Positions 16,640 through 25,373 of a stretch of 64,000 nt of DNA are shown here, piece after piece (position 1 is the first letter of the stretch; every line of letters starts with the position of its first letter). The notes beneath the pieces are model-generated. The model ran no database searches and had not been told where the DNA came from. It saw nothing but the letters and a program-made list of their open reading frames with translations. Source of the stretch: JAFDZW01 sp035632315 (GTDB lineage Bacteria; Bacteroidota; Ignavibacteria; Palsa-1295); assembly GCA_035632315.1 (NCBI GenBank), contig DASQGZ010000048.1, positions 1 to 64,000 of the forward strand, in the 5' to 3' direction. A program made the translations under genes and the position numbers.

Positions 16640-17476
16640 ATGTCAAAACTTTCGGCTGAAACAACCGAACGCCTTCGCCCGCTCGAATCGCGGAGCGACC
16701 TCAACCCGTACGAAAAGTATTATTTCGGATACCAATACGGATTGGGCCGCGAATATATCGCACCATACCTAAAATCGAACGGCGTCGTTCTCAGTGGCTC
16801 TCGCATTTGCGAGATCGGCTGTGGAGAAGGCGGCGTCCTCGCAGCGCTCGCGCAAGAGGGCGCTGCGGAAGTGCTCGGTATCGATATTCGCCAGAGCGCA
16901 CTCGAATCTTCGCGAAAAGGATTTGACGCTATGGGACTGCATGGCGAATTTGCCGTTCATAACATCACCGCCGAAGCTCCGCCGCCACAATGGAAAGAAC
17001 ATTTTGATTTTGTCACGCTTCGCGACGTGATCGAACACCTTGACGATACCGATGTATCACTTCGTAACGTGATGCAATTCGTTAAACCCGGCGGATGGCT
17101 TTTTATTGTATTTCCTCCGTACTATTCGCCGTTCGGCGCGCACCAGCATTTGCTCGATAATACGATGGGCAAACTCCCGTATCTTCAAACGATGCCCGAT
17201 GCAATCTTTACCAAAGCATATAAGAACGCCCGGTTGCAGATCGATGTGGACGAAGTGTCGCGGCTGCGCAACATACGTCTGACCATTGCAAAAATGCGCA
17301 GGGCAATAAAAAACGCCAAACTCGAACTCGTCCGAGAAGAACTTTACTTCATCCGTCCGGTTTTCAAGATGAAATTCGGCCTGCCGCCTGTCCGCGCGAA
17401 TCTGCTTCGGCATATTCCGGGGCTTCGCGAACTCGCAGCGCTCGAAGCATCATACTTGTTGAGGAAACCTGTTTGA
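16640..17476 (+). CDS. class I SAM-dependent methyltransferase
   Basis: A 278-residue methyltransferase. Motif I is CEIGCGEGGVLAALA (57-71), motif II includes VLGIDIRQSAL, and the post-motif DFVTLRDVIEHLDD (about 119-132) is the UbiE/type-11 signature. The C-terminal 100 residues are helical and basic. It follows the glycosyltransferase gene by six bases and precedes the DUF2961 gene by three. Such enzymes in glycan clusters usually methylate a sugar or lipid head group; the acceptor cannot be read here. Confidence 0.85.
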   Translation: MSKLSAETTERLRPLESRSDLNPYEKYYFGYQYGLGREYIAPYLKSNGVVLSGSRICEIGCGEGGVLAALAQEGAAEVLGIDIRQSALESSRKGFDAMGLHGEFAVHNITAEAPPPQWKEHFDFVTLRDVIEHLDDTDVSLRNVMQFVKPGGWLFIVFPPYYSPFGAHQHLLDNTMGKLPYLQTMPDAIFTKAYKNARLQIDVDEVSRLRNIRLTIAKMRRAIKNAKLELVREELYFIRPVFKMKFGLPPVRANLLRHIPGLRELAALEASYLLRKPV

Positions 17477-17479
17477 GTT

Positions 17480-20227
17480 GTGACTCCGAAACACTTCGCC
17501 GTATTAGTCCTCGTTATTCTAACCTTTTTCATAAAGGTTATTCCGTCTCGCGCCCAGATCGACCTTTACTCGCGCATTAATGACCCGCGTGCAATAGCAC
17601 GGCTAAATAATTCTGATTCAGGAAGACTGCAATTCTCCGCAGACCACGGCTTCTGGAATAAAAAAATCGACGCTGACGGATATTATATCCTGGCAGAAGA
17701 CAGCGGTGCCGGAGTGATCACACATTTATGGTTTGCAAATGGCGTTCCGGATACCCTCGTATTCATGAAGATCTATGTTGACGGGCAATTATTGATCCAA
17801 GGAATTTTTGACTCTCTTCTTGTTCTTCGTCACGGTGTTCTTCGTCCTCCACTTGATACTGCATATCCCGGTGCGTATGTTGCTGATATTCAGATACCGT
17901 ATAAAAAACAATTCAAAATCACACTCTTTTCACCGGATTGGAATATGTTTTATGCGATCGGTTGGCGTCATATTAGTAACCCGTTTATTCTTCCTTCGTT
18001 TGGATTGAATATCAATACCTCCGATGCGAAAAATCAAATATCGGCGGAAGAACATGTACGCACGTTACGAAATCCTTGGATAGATTCTACAAACTCTGTT
18101 TCTGTCCTGCTGGATACGCTCATGCCAAAACAAGCGTTGACGATACTAGACCGCGACGGGCCGGCAATGATTCGTTCTCTCGAATTAACGCCGGATCGGT
18201 ATGACCATACAACTCTCGATTCACTATGGCTTCGTATCTATTGGGACAGTAATCCTACTCCGGCAGTGAATGTGCCAGTCGGAATTTTTTTCTGCACGCA
18301 AGTTTCCTCGATCCCGGTTCGTTCGCTTTTCCTGCTTTCTGATACTACTTCGGGACTGAGCTCATATTTCCCCATGCCGTTTTCTTCACACGCGCATATC
18401 GAACTATCAAATCACTCGTCAAAACAGGTCATCACAACTACACATATTACTTATCACTCTGAACCTATAGACCGTTCGGTATATGGCTATTTTTATACAC
18501 AATTTAGCGAGTCTGATCCTACACGATATAACGTTGATCATTCGGTAGCTCATATCCATGGAAAAGGGAGATATGTCGGACTGTTTTTAGCAATTCCCGG
18601 TGCGACAAGTGGGGTATCGCTGGAAGGGAACCCAAAATTTATCGTGGATTCAAATCGAAAATATTACATTGAATACACCGGCGGGGAAGATTACTTCAAC
18701 GGGGGGTGGTGGTTCGGGAATAGAACGTTTAGCAGTGCGTTTGCAGGTCATACATGCTTTTTCCAAGGATTTTACAGATTTCATGCTCACGACGCCATTG
18801 ATTTCAATACTTCATTTGATTTTAACCTCCAGCATGGTGAGAACAACGACAATTATGAACACTACCAAACTGTCGCCTACTATTATAAACGTACAGTTCC
18901 TTTCTGGACCGAAAGAGATACGATCAGAGCAAACGAGAAATGGACCGTCAGCGGCTCCGGCTATCCGCCATATACAAAAATAACTGCATCGTTTGACAGT
19001 ACAAATACCATTTTCACCACAACTGCAAATAACAGCGGTGAATTTACTGCCACCATGATTGTGCCAGTATCTTGGACATTGGGAAGACATTTGTTATCTA
19101 TCAACGGCGAAGAAAGTGCAGAGCCGGTGTATGTTCTTGCATCACCCTCTATTCGCGCAATAGCCGATTTTCTGCCGCCGGTGTTGAAATATCGTGATAC
19201 ATTGCCTGTCACCGGAGCCGGATTTAAGCCGGGTGAACAGATTTCGCTCTATCTCGACAGCATCTTCGTTTCTGATACGACAAAGCCTATCAAAACCGGA
19301 GATGATTACCGGTTCTTTGCTTCGATGCGGACCCCTAACATTGCTGATTATCATTATCATATTGTCGCACAGGGTGATTCGGGCGATCGGGCTGTTGCAA
19401 GCGATGAAGTTACAGTATCACGCGTGCTTTCGTATGAATTCGAAGATCTTATTCCATTTGCTCATTGGACGGGCGGTGATTGCGCCTGGATAAATCTGAG
19501 TATGAACTGGTATGCAACCTGGAGCAAGCAAACCATTGCATTGTACGATCCGGGAAGTGCGGGCAAACAGATCGCATTCAAATTTTATGTGCCGGTCAAT
19601 GATACATTTAACGTGCGGCTGTTCCTGAGCAGCAGCGCATCCTATGGAAAGTATTCGTATGCGATCGATGGGGCACAGCAGAACATCTACGATGGGTATG
19701 CCAAACTCGACCCGCCGTGGTTCGATCCCCAGCCGTTGGATACGATCAATATAGGTCCGATCTTTTTTGCAAAAGACACTCATACATTCGTCTTTACGTG
19801 CCTCGGTAAAGACTCGGCTTCGACCGGTTATAAATTAGGTGCTGATGTTGTGATATTAACTCCAACAACGAAAATGTCGCTGCCAAAGGGTGTTTGGAAA
19901 GATCATGTCGATTCGACAACCGGAAAGAACGGTATTGCCGTTACAACTGACGAACGCTCGGCTCCTATTTTCCCGAATCCGGTCTCGAACGGAGTTCTCT
20001 CGATCGATCTTTCTTCGTTCGACTCGATACCTGCAGGCTCGGAGTTTATCGTTACGGATGTTCTCGGACGAACGATCCTCACGCAACGTATCTTCCGATT
20101 AACTACAACATCGTTGTGTGAATTAAAGCTTGGGGATATTCCGTGCGGCAGGTATGTGCTGCATTTTATTGCGAATACCGTTAACGGACCCAGAGACATT
20201 ACTGCCTCATTCATCGTTTTCAAATAG
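17480..20227 (+). CDS. secreted DUF2961 (GH172-type) protein with T9SS sorting domain
   Basis: A 915-residue exported protein, GTG start, signal peptide about 1-25 (ending SRAQ). Residues about 30-480 match DUF2961: ADHGFWNKKIDADGYYILAE, GVITHLWFA and the region around FQGFYRFHAHDAIDF. Members of DUF2961 include GH172 enzymes acting on fructofuranosides and arabinofuranosides. After it come an Ig-like segment (about 480-555), a second Ig-like segment, and a carbohydrate-binding-like beta-sandwich around 650-790 (VYEFEDL-type start). The end IFPNPVSNGVLSIDL ... GRYVLHFIANT is a T9SS sorting domain. I expect a glycan-degrading or glycan-binding enzyme at the cell surface. It lies between two glycosyltransferase genes. 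Confidence 0.82.
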   Translation: MTPKHFAVLVLVILTFFIKVIPSRAQIDLYSRINDPRAIARLNNSDSGRLQFSADHGFWNKKIDADGYYILAEDSGAGVITHLWFANGVPDTLVFMKIYVDGQLLIQGIFDSLLVLRHGVLRPPLDTAYPGAYVADIQIPYKKQFKITLFSPDWNMFYAIGWRHISNPFILPSFGLNINTSDAKNQISAEEHVRTLRNPWIDSTNSVSVLLDTLMPKQALTILDRDGPAMIRSLELTPDRYDHTTLDSLWLRIYWDSNPTPAVNVPVGIFFCTQVSSIPVRSLFLLSDTTSGLSSYFPMPFSSHAHIELSNHSSKQVITTTHITYHSEPIDRSVYGYFYTQFSESDPTRYNVDHSVAHIHGKGRYVGLFLAIPGATSGVSLEGNPKFIVDSNRKYYIEYTGGEDYFNGGWWFGNRTFSSAFAGHTCFFQGFYRFHAHDAIDFNTSFDFNLQHGENNDNYEHYQTVAYYYKRTVPFWTERDTIRANEKWTVSGSGYPPYTKITASFDSTNTIFTTTANNSGEFTATMIVPVSWTLGRHLLSINGEESAEPVYVLASPSIRAIADFLPPVLKYRDTLPVTGAGFKPGEQISLYLDSIFVSDTTKPIKTGDDYRFFASMRTPNIADYHYHIVAQGDSGDRAVASDEVTVSRVLSYEFEDLIPFAHWTGGDCAWINLSMNWYATWSKQTIALYDPGSAGKQIAFKFYVPVNDTFNVRLFLSSSASYGKYSYAIDGAQQNIYDGYAKLDPPWFDPQPLDTINIGPIFFAKDTHTFVFTCLGKDSASTGYKLGADVVILTPTTKMSLPKGVWKDHVDSTTGKNGIAVTTDERSAPIFPNPVSNGVLSIDLSSFDSIPAGSEFIVTDVLGRTILTQRIFRLTTTSLCELKLGDIPCGRYVLHFIANTVNGPRDITASFIVFK

Positions 20228-20277
20228 TGTGCTTCGCCGACAGGAGCATTTCACCATTTTGACGGAATACTAACTTC

Positions 20278-21630
20278 GTGAACGAACCGAAATACGTTCT
20301 TTTTATTTCATACTATTTTCCGCCTGCCGGCGGACCGGGCGTTCAGCGTGTGACGAAGTTCGTGCGATATCTTCGCGAACTCGGATGGACGCCGATTGTT
20401 CTCGTTCCTGAGAATGCACAGTACCAGGCACTCGACCCCTCGCTTGAGAAAGAGATACCTGCAGGGACGATCATTCGCCGTACGTCTATTTTTGAGCCGC
20501 ATAATCTCTATAAGAAATTCATTGGCGTTTCAAAAGACACAGCGCTCGACGTGAATGTGAATGTCCGATCGGGTGAAAAAGCATCGTTGAAAAAAAGATT
20601 CGCCTCTTTTATTCGCTCGACGTTCTTTGTTCCCGATGCCCGCGTCGGATGGATTCGTTCTGCGGTTCGCGAAGGGGTGAAGCTCACAAAAGAATTTCCT
20701 GTCAGCGTGATCTATACGTCATCGCCGCCATATAGCGTGGCTCTCATTGGAAAGAAGATTGCAAAGAGAACAGGCATTCCGTTTGTTGCCGGCTTTCGCG
20801 ATCCGTGGTCGGGATTTGAAAGTTCGACACCCGAGCGTTGGTTCATACCGAAAGCGATCGATCAAAAACTCGAACATTCTATATTTCGAGATGCAACAAT
20901 GATCGATGTTGCCTGGGAAGGCATTGCACTCGATGCGCGAGGAAAATATCCCGAACTTCCTCGAGATAAATTTGTGCATATCCCGAATGGTTTTGACAGC
21001 GCCGATTTTCCCGAACCTGATATTATAAAACGCGCACATCGAAACAGATCGGAAAAATTTATTCTGACCTACAGCGGCTCCCTCTATGGCCCAAGAAACC
21101 CCGCAAGTTTGTTTGCCGCACTGAACATCCTGCTTTCGAACGACAGGATCGATCCGAAAAAGATCACACTTCGTTTTGTAGGCAGGTTCAGTACGGAAAT
21201 TCATGAGATGATGGCAGCGCCTGAGATCGCACCGATGATCGAGAAATTTGACTACGTTGCGCATTCAAAAGCGGTCGAACTTGTCAGCGATAGCGATGCG
21301 CTGCTGCTCGTCGTCGATGATACGCCGAGCGTTGCAGAGATCGTGCCCGGGAAAGTCTATGAGTATCTCGGCGCGATGCGGCCGATGCTTGCGATCGCCC
21401 CGCCCGACGGTGCGATCGGCAGATTACTTCGTGAAACCGGCGGAGGCATCGCCGTTGCAGCGAAAGATATTGAAGGCCAAGCGCTTGCATTCAAACAGCT
21501 CTATGACTTGTGGCTTTCGGGGGCCAGTGCGTCGTCGGGGATGAATTTCGAGACCATCAAACAATACGAACGGCGCGAGGCAACGCGGAAACTCGCGGAA
21601 GTTTTTGACAACGTAACACATAAGAAATAA
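20278..21630 (+). CDS. glycosyltransferase family 4-like protein
   Basis: A 450-residue GT-B type glycosyltransferase with a GTG start. It opens with LFISYYFPPAGGPGVQRVTK (residues 8-27), a hallmark of a GT4 subgroup common in Bacteroidota. FVAGFRDPWSG (about 167-177) and the donor-side segment VPGKVYEYLGAMRPMLAI (about 357-374) support the assignment. It sits 50 bases after the DUF2961 gene and seven before prmC, so it likely shares a transcript with both. The acceptor is unknown; lipopolysaccharide or exopolysaccharide assembly is the probable pathway. Confidence 0.85.
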   Translation: MNEPKYVLFISYYFPPAGGPGVQRVTKFVRYLRELGWTPIVLVPENAQYQALDPSLEKEIPAGTIIRRTSIFEPHNLYKKFIGVSKDTALDVNVNVRSGEKASLKKRFASFIRSTFFVPDARVGWIRSAVREGVKLTKEFPVSVIYTSSPPYSVALIGKKIAKRTGIPFVAGFRDPWSGFESSTPERWFIPKAIDQKLEHSIFRDATMIDVAWEGIALDARGKYPELPRDKFVHIPNGFDSADFPEPDIIKRAHRNRSEKFILTYSGSLYGPRNPASLFAALNILLSNDRIDPKKITLRFVGRFSTEIHEMMAAPEIAPMIEKFDYVAHSKAVELVSDSDALLLVVDDTPSVAEIVPGKVYEYLGAMRPMLAIAPPDGAIGRLLRETGGGIAVAAKDIEGQALAFKQLYDLWLSGASASSGMNFETIKQYERREATRKLAEVFDNVTHKK

Positions 21631-21637
21631 CGAGTCC

Positions 21638-22501
21638 GTGAGTACGAATTGGAATGCCGCCATTGAAGACGCAGCACGACTATTCTCAGTCAGTGGCATC
21701 GACGATGCTCATACGAATGCCGAGTATCTCGCTGCTTGGGTTCTTGGGGTATGGAAGAAAGATGAGCTGCGAGAATATTTGACGAATAGTCCGTCCGATT
21801 CAGAAAAAACACAATTTGATCAGTTCGTTGCACGGCGGCTGCTTCACGAGCCATTGCAATATATCATCGGTGAGACAGAATTTTTCGGCTTACGGCTGTT
21901 TTGCTCACCTGCCGCACTCATCCCAAGACCTGAAACAGAGATACTTGTCGAAGAAGCGTTGAAAGAATCGGAACATCTGAAGCAAGAAAATAAAAATACG
22001 CATATTCTCGACATCGGCACCGGAAGCGGCGCTGTCATTCTTGCCATTGCAAGCCGGCTGCCAAATTCCGATTGTATCGGAATTGATATTTCAGAAGATG
22101 CACTCGTCCTTGCCCAGCGAAATACATCACGGCTGCATCGTGAAAATGTCCGGTTCGCACATATAGATTTTCTTCAAGATGAAATCACCGAACGGTTCGA
22201 TCTTATCGTCTCAAATCCGCCGTATATACCGTTTGCTGATCTGCAATCTCTTCCCGATGAAGTCCGCACATACGAACCGCGAGATGCATTGACCGACCGT
22301 AGTGATGGATTTACTTTTTACAAAGCAATTGCCGAGAAAGCGAAAATATTACTTGAACCAGGCGGCAGCGTTATCGTAGAAACGGAATTCAAAGGAGCCA
22401 TACATGTACGTGAGATATTCCGAGAACACGGGCTTGCCATCAAGCGAACGGTAAAAGATCTGCTCGGGTTTGAACGGGTTGTTGTCGCCTCACTGAAATA
22501 A
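21638..22501 (+). CDS. prmC: peptide chain release factor N5-glutamine methyltransferase PrmC
   Basis: A 287-residue enzyme that methylates the Gln of the GGQ motif in release factors. The N-terminal helical domain (1-95) is followed by IPRPET (95-100), SAM-binding DIGTGSG (125-131) and the catalytic NPPY (193-196), the diagnostic motif for amide methylation by HemK/PrmC. EPRDALTD follows, as in the family. Start GTG at 21638, seven bases after the glycosyltransferase stop. prfA is not adjacent. Confidence 0.93.
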   Translation: MSTNWNAAIEDAARLFSVSGIDDAHTNAEYLAAWVLGVWKKDELREYLTNSPSDSEKTQFDQFVARRLLHEPLQYIIGETEFFGLRLFCSPAALIPRPETEILVEEALKESEHLKQENKNTHILDIGTGSGAVILAIASRLPNSDCIGIDISEDALVLAQRNTSRLHRENVRFAHIDFLQDEITERFDLIVSNPPYIPFADLQSLPDEVRTYEPRDALTDRSDGFTFYKAIAEKAKILLEPGGSVIVETEFKGAIHVREIFREHGLAIKRTVKDLLGFERVVVASLK

Positions 22502-22505
22502 TATA

Positions 22506-22955
22506 ATGAGACTGCTTATCCAGCGTGTATCCCAAGCAAAAGTTACTGTCGCCGGTGAAACGACCGGAGAGATCGGCAGAGGGCTGCTTGTTTTTCTCGG
22601 GGTCGCAAGCGATGACACCGAAGTGATCTGTGATGAATATGCGGGTAAAATAACGAGGCTTCGGATATTTGAGGACGACGATGCAAAGATGAATCTTGAC
22701 ATCAATGAAGTTCACGGCAGTATTCTCATCGTCAGTCAATTCACGCTCTATGGCGATACTCGCAAGGGCAACCGGCCGAGCTTTACAGCTGCTGCCAAGG
22801 CGGAGCCCGCCGAACGATTATACCGCAGATTTATCGCTAAATTACAAGAACTTCTGGGTATCGATCGAGTCCGCGAAGGGAGATTCGGGGCAATGATGGA
22901 TGTCGAATTAACAAACGACGGTCCTGTAACAATTTGGATAGATAACTGTTTATAA
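22506..22955 (+). CDS. dtd: D-aminoacyl-tRNA deacylase
   Basis: A 149-residue protein matching Dtd over its full length. It removes D-amino acids or glycine mischarged on tRNA. The catalytic motif SQFTLYGD (77-84), NRPSF (89-93) and the chirality-sensing Gly-Pro in NDGPVT (137-142) are all present. It follows prmC by four bases and is followed by the first IgGFc-binding-like gene, where a new transcript may begin. Confidence 0.95.
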   Translation: MRLLIQRVSQAKVTVAGETTGEIGRGLLVFLGVASDDTEVICDEYAGKITRLRIFEDDDAKMNLDINEVHGSILIVSQFTLYGDTRKGNRPSFTAAAKAEPAERLYRRFIAKLQELLGIDRVREGRFGAMMDVELTNDGPVTIWIDNCL

Positions 22956-23013
22956 TACACCGGACTTGGAGTACCCCATTGGGGAGGAAATAGTGTGGAA
23001 AGGAAGGATTCGT

Positions 23014-25197
23014 ATGTTCATCCACGATACTATTGTTAGATTTCATCATCAAATCATTCGGTCAAACATGAGCACACGTTATGCATTGATACGAGCGTTC
23101 ATTGCAGCGCTATTTTTGATTACCTACACACACATATTGTATGCGCAAGCCAATACGAACTGCGATGGAGGGAAGCCAATTATTACTAATGGCGGAACCG
23201 ATTTTTTGCTCGTCTATATGCAAAACGATGACCAAACCTATGATCCCTACCCCGATCCCTCATGTTACCAAGATGTCTATGTGGCGAATATAGAGAATAG
23301 CCCTGTTACAGTGACGACAACCTGCAAAGGAAATAATTTCTCCGAAGTAGATATCCTGCCGGTTAACGGTTCAAAAGTTATTCGCCTGACACGCCCATTG
23401 GCGACTGATTTTATTGTTGAGACCGAAGAAGTAGTGAGCAATATGGCTGTCCGTGTTTCCGCAACCGGCAATATCGTTTGCTATGGAATGAACCATAAAA
23501 GTGTCTCTGCCGATGCATTTATGGCAATCCCGAGAAATGTAGCTGAGAATACATCGCTCTATATGACAATGTGTTACCACAACTCAACGAACAATGTGTT
23601 TAATACCTCTACCGATCCGGGAGAGTTTGCAGTGGGCGCCTTCAGCGACAATACAACAGTGAAGATTACAACACCGGTCAATACCACGCAGAAACAGACC
23701 TCTATCACCTATCAACTGAACGCCGGACAATGTGTACAGATACAAGCATTTTTGTCAACCGGGGACAACAACGACCTCACCGGTTCGATCATTCAATCGG
23801 ACAGCCCGATCGTCGTCTACAGTGGTCATCGTCGTACAGAAGTGCCGCATGATTACATTTTTTTCGCCAGCACAGGCCAGCCGCATTCGAGCCGCGACCA
23901 TATCGCCGAAGCGATGCCTCCATATAGCACCTGGGGCAGATCGTTCGTGACTCGTAATTTCCCCGGGCATAATGCAGATGATATTATGCGCATCTTATCC
24001 GGTGAAGATGACAATGTCGTGACGATCAACGGGCAGCCATTCGGTACTCCGTTCAAAAAAGGCGAGTTTCGCGATGATACGGTTGCACAAAGTATTACTC
24101 CTGCGGAAAATATCGTAACGGTTCAAACATCCAAACCGTCGCTCGTTGGAATGTTGATGCATACAGCTACCGATGATACGGCAGGTCTTGGCGACCCGTT
24201 TCTTGCTATCGTCCCGCCGATGGCGCAAACGTATAATGATTTTCCGTATTTTATCAGCACCGACTCTATTTATCCAACGAATGATCTTATCGTCGTTGCC
24301 GATTCAAGTTGTCTTGGAAAGATCGACACCGATGGCGTGCCCCTCGGTAAGGGTTTATTTACAAAAGCAAAATATCAGACGACGAATAAGACCGGTCAAT
24401 TGCGGACATATTATGTTGCTGTGGTGCCGCAAACACCTGGTGCACATCATATTACAGCCCCCGGCGTTAATGCCGACAGTGGTTTTACGATTCTATCGTA
24501 TGGGATAGGCCGATTCGATTCGTACGGATATACCGCCGGAAGTTTATTTGTCCCGACCGTCGGCATCTGGCGTGAGCCCGACCCGATCGGGATTCCGGCA
24601 CCAGGCAAACCTGAACAGCCGTCGTTTACTATTCGTAATATCCTTGGCAACGAATCGGTTTGGCTCGATAGTATTCGTATTTCATACATATCGAATCCGG
24701 AACAGATCCCGGTCGTGACAAAAAATATTCCGATGACCTATTTCGGCATATTACCGGCGGCGGCGAAACAACATATCATACTTGCTCCGGCAACGACACC
24801 AAGTCAGGAGATCACCGGAATAGCGACGATATATTATCATACAGGAGTGTGGTTTGACCTCGAACCGTTGAACGTGAATTTTACGGTCGCCCCGGGTACA
24901 TCTGCTTCTGTTGCAAATGCTCCCGAGTTTCAGATATCGGCAGCAGCATATCCGAACCCCGTGACAAGTGACATGACAACCATTGAATTCTTACTGCCAA
25001 AAGCCTCGCATACGAATGTGAAGCTCTTCGATGCGCTTGGCAGGATGATCATGACTGTGGCCGATGAAGCGATGATGGGTGGAAAACAGGATATTTCAAT
25101 TAATACGCACTCCCTTGTTAACGGCACATATTTCTTTGAAATATCGTCTGCTGAGAGCGGTTTAAGCCAGCGAGGAACACTGATCGTAGCCCACTGA
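23014..25197 (+). CDS. secreted IgGFc-binding-domain-like protein with T9SS sorting domain (paralogue 1)
   Basis: A 727-residue exported protein. I use the ATG at 23014 because a good Shine-Dalgarno (AAGGAAGG) lies six bases upstream; an ATG at 23068 would give a more compact signal peptide (ending HILYAQA) and is the alternative. The mature N-terminal 430 residues match the IgGFc-binding N-terminal type: FLLVYMQNDDQ, ISCYGMNHK-like VCYGMNHK, DLTGSIIQSDSPIVVYSGHR and SSRDHIAEAMPP. A shared Ig-like region follows (FTIRNILGNESVWLDS), then the sorting domain from YPNPVTSDMTTIEFLL to the end. It is very close in sequence to the next gene over its whole length, so the pair arose by recent duplication. 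Probable surface-bound adhesin-like protein; ligand unknown. Confidence 0.82.
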   Translation: MFIHDTIVRFHHQIIRSNMSTRYALIRAFIAALFLITYTHILYAQANTNCDGGKPIITNGGTDFLLVYMQNDDQTYDPYPDPSCYQDVYVANIENSPVTVTTTCKGNNFSEVDILPVNGSKVIRLTRPLATDFIVETEEVVSNMAVRVSATGNIVCYGMNHKSVSADAFMAIPRNVAENTSLYMTMCYHNSTNNVFNTSTDPGEFAVGAFSDNTTVKITTPVNTTQKQTSITYQLNAGQCVQIQAFLSTGDNNDLTGSIIQSDSPIVVYSGHRRTEVPHDYIFFASTGQPHSSRDHIAEAMPPYSTWGRSFVTRNFPGHNADDIMRILSGEDDNVVTINGQPFGTPFKKGEFRDDTVAQSITPAENIVTVQTSKPSLVGMLMHTATDDTAGLGDPFLAIVPPMAQTYNDFPYFISTDSIYPTNDLIVVADSSCLGKIDTDGVPLGKGLFTKAKYQTTNKTGQLRTYYVAVVPQTPGAHHITAPGVNADSGFTILSYGIGRFDSYGYTAGSLFVPTVGIWREPDPIGIPAPGKPEQPSFTIRNILGNESVWLDSIRISYISNPEQIPVVTKNIPMTYFGILPAAAKQHIILAPATTPSQEITGIATIYYHTGVWFDLEPLNVNFTVAPGTSASVANAPEFQISAAAYPNPVTSDMTTIEFLLPKASHTNVKLFDALGRMIMTVADEAMMGGKQDISINTHSLVNGTYFFEISSAESGLSQRGTLIVAH

Positions 25198-25373
25198 CCT
25201 CGGTTGCATTAACAGTTGGATAATTGTGATATTCAACCTGTAACAATTTAACAGGATAAGTGTTGTTTTATGACCGGTGTACCTATGACAGCGGATACTA
25301 TTTCGCTTCGAACCAGAGTGTTCTCGTGCGAACTAGTCGGTAATATGCAATTCATCATATATTTTGTGGTTGT

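Noticed and set aside
20719..21264. Open frame of 181 codons on the minus strand opposite a glycosyltransferase
   Set aside because: It is an antisense frame with no domain and no start context; the glycosyltransferase frame is convincing.
25237..25255. 5-bp hairpin CCTGT/ACAGG after the first IgGFc-binding-like gene
   Set aside because: The stem is too short and no T-run follows.
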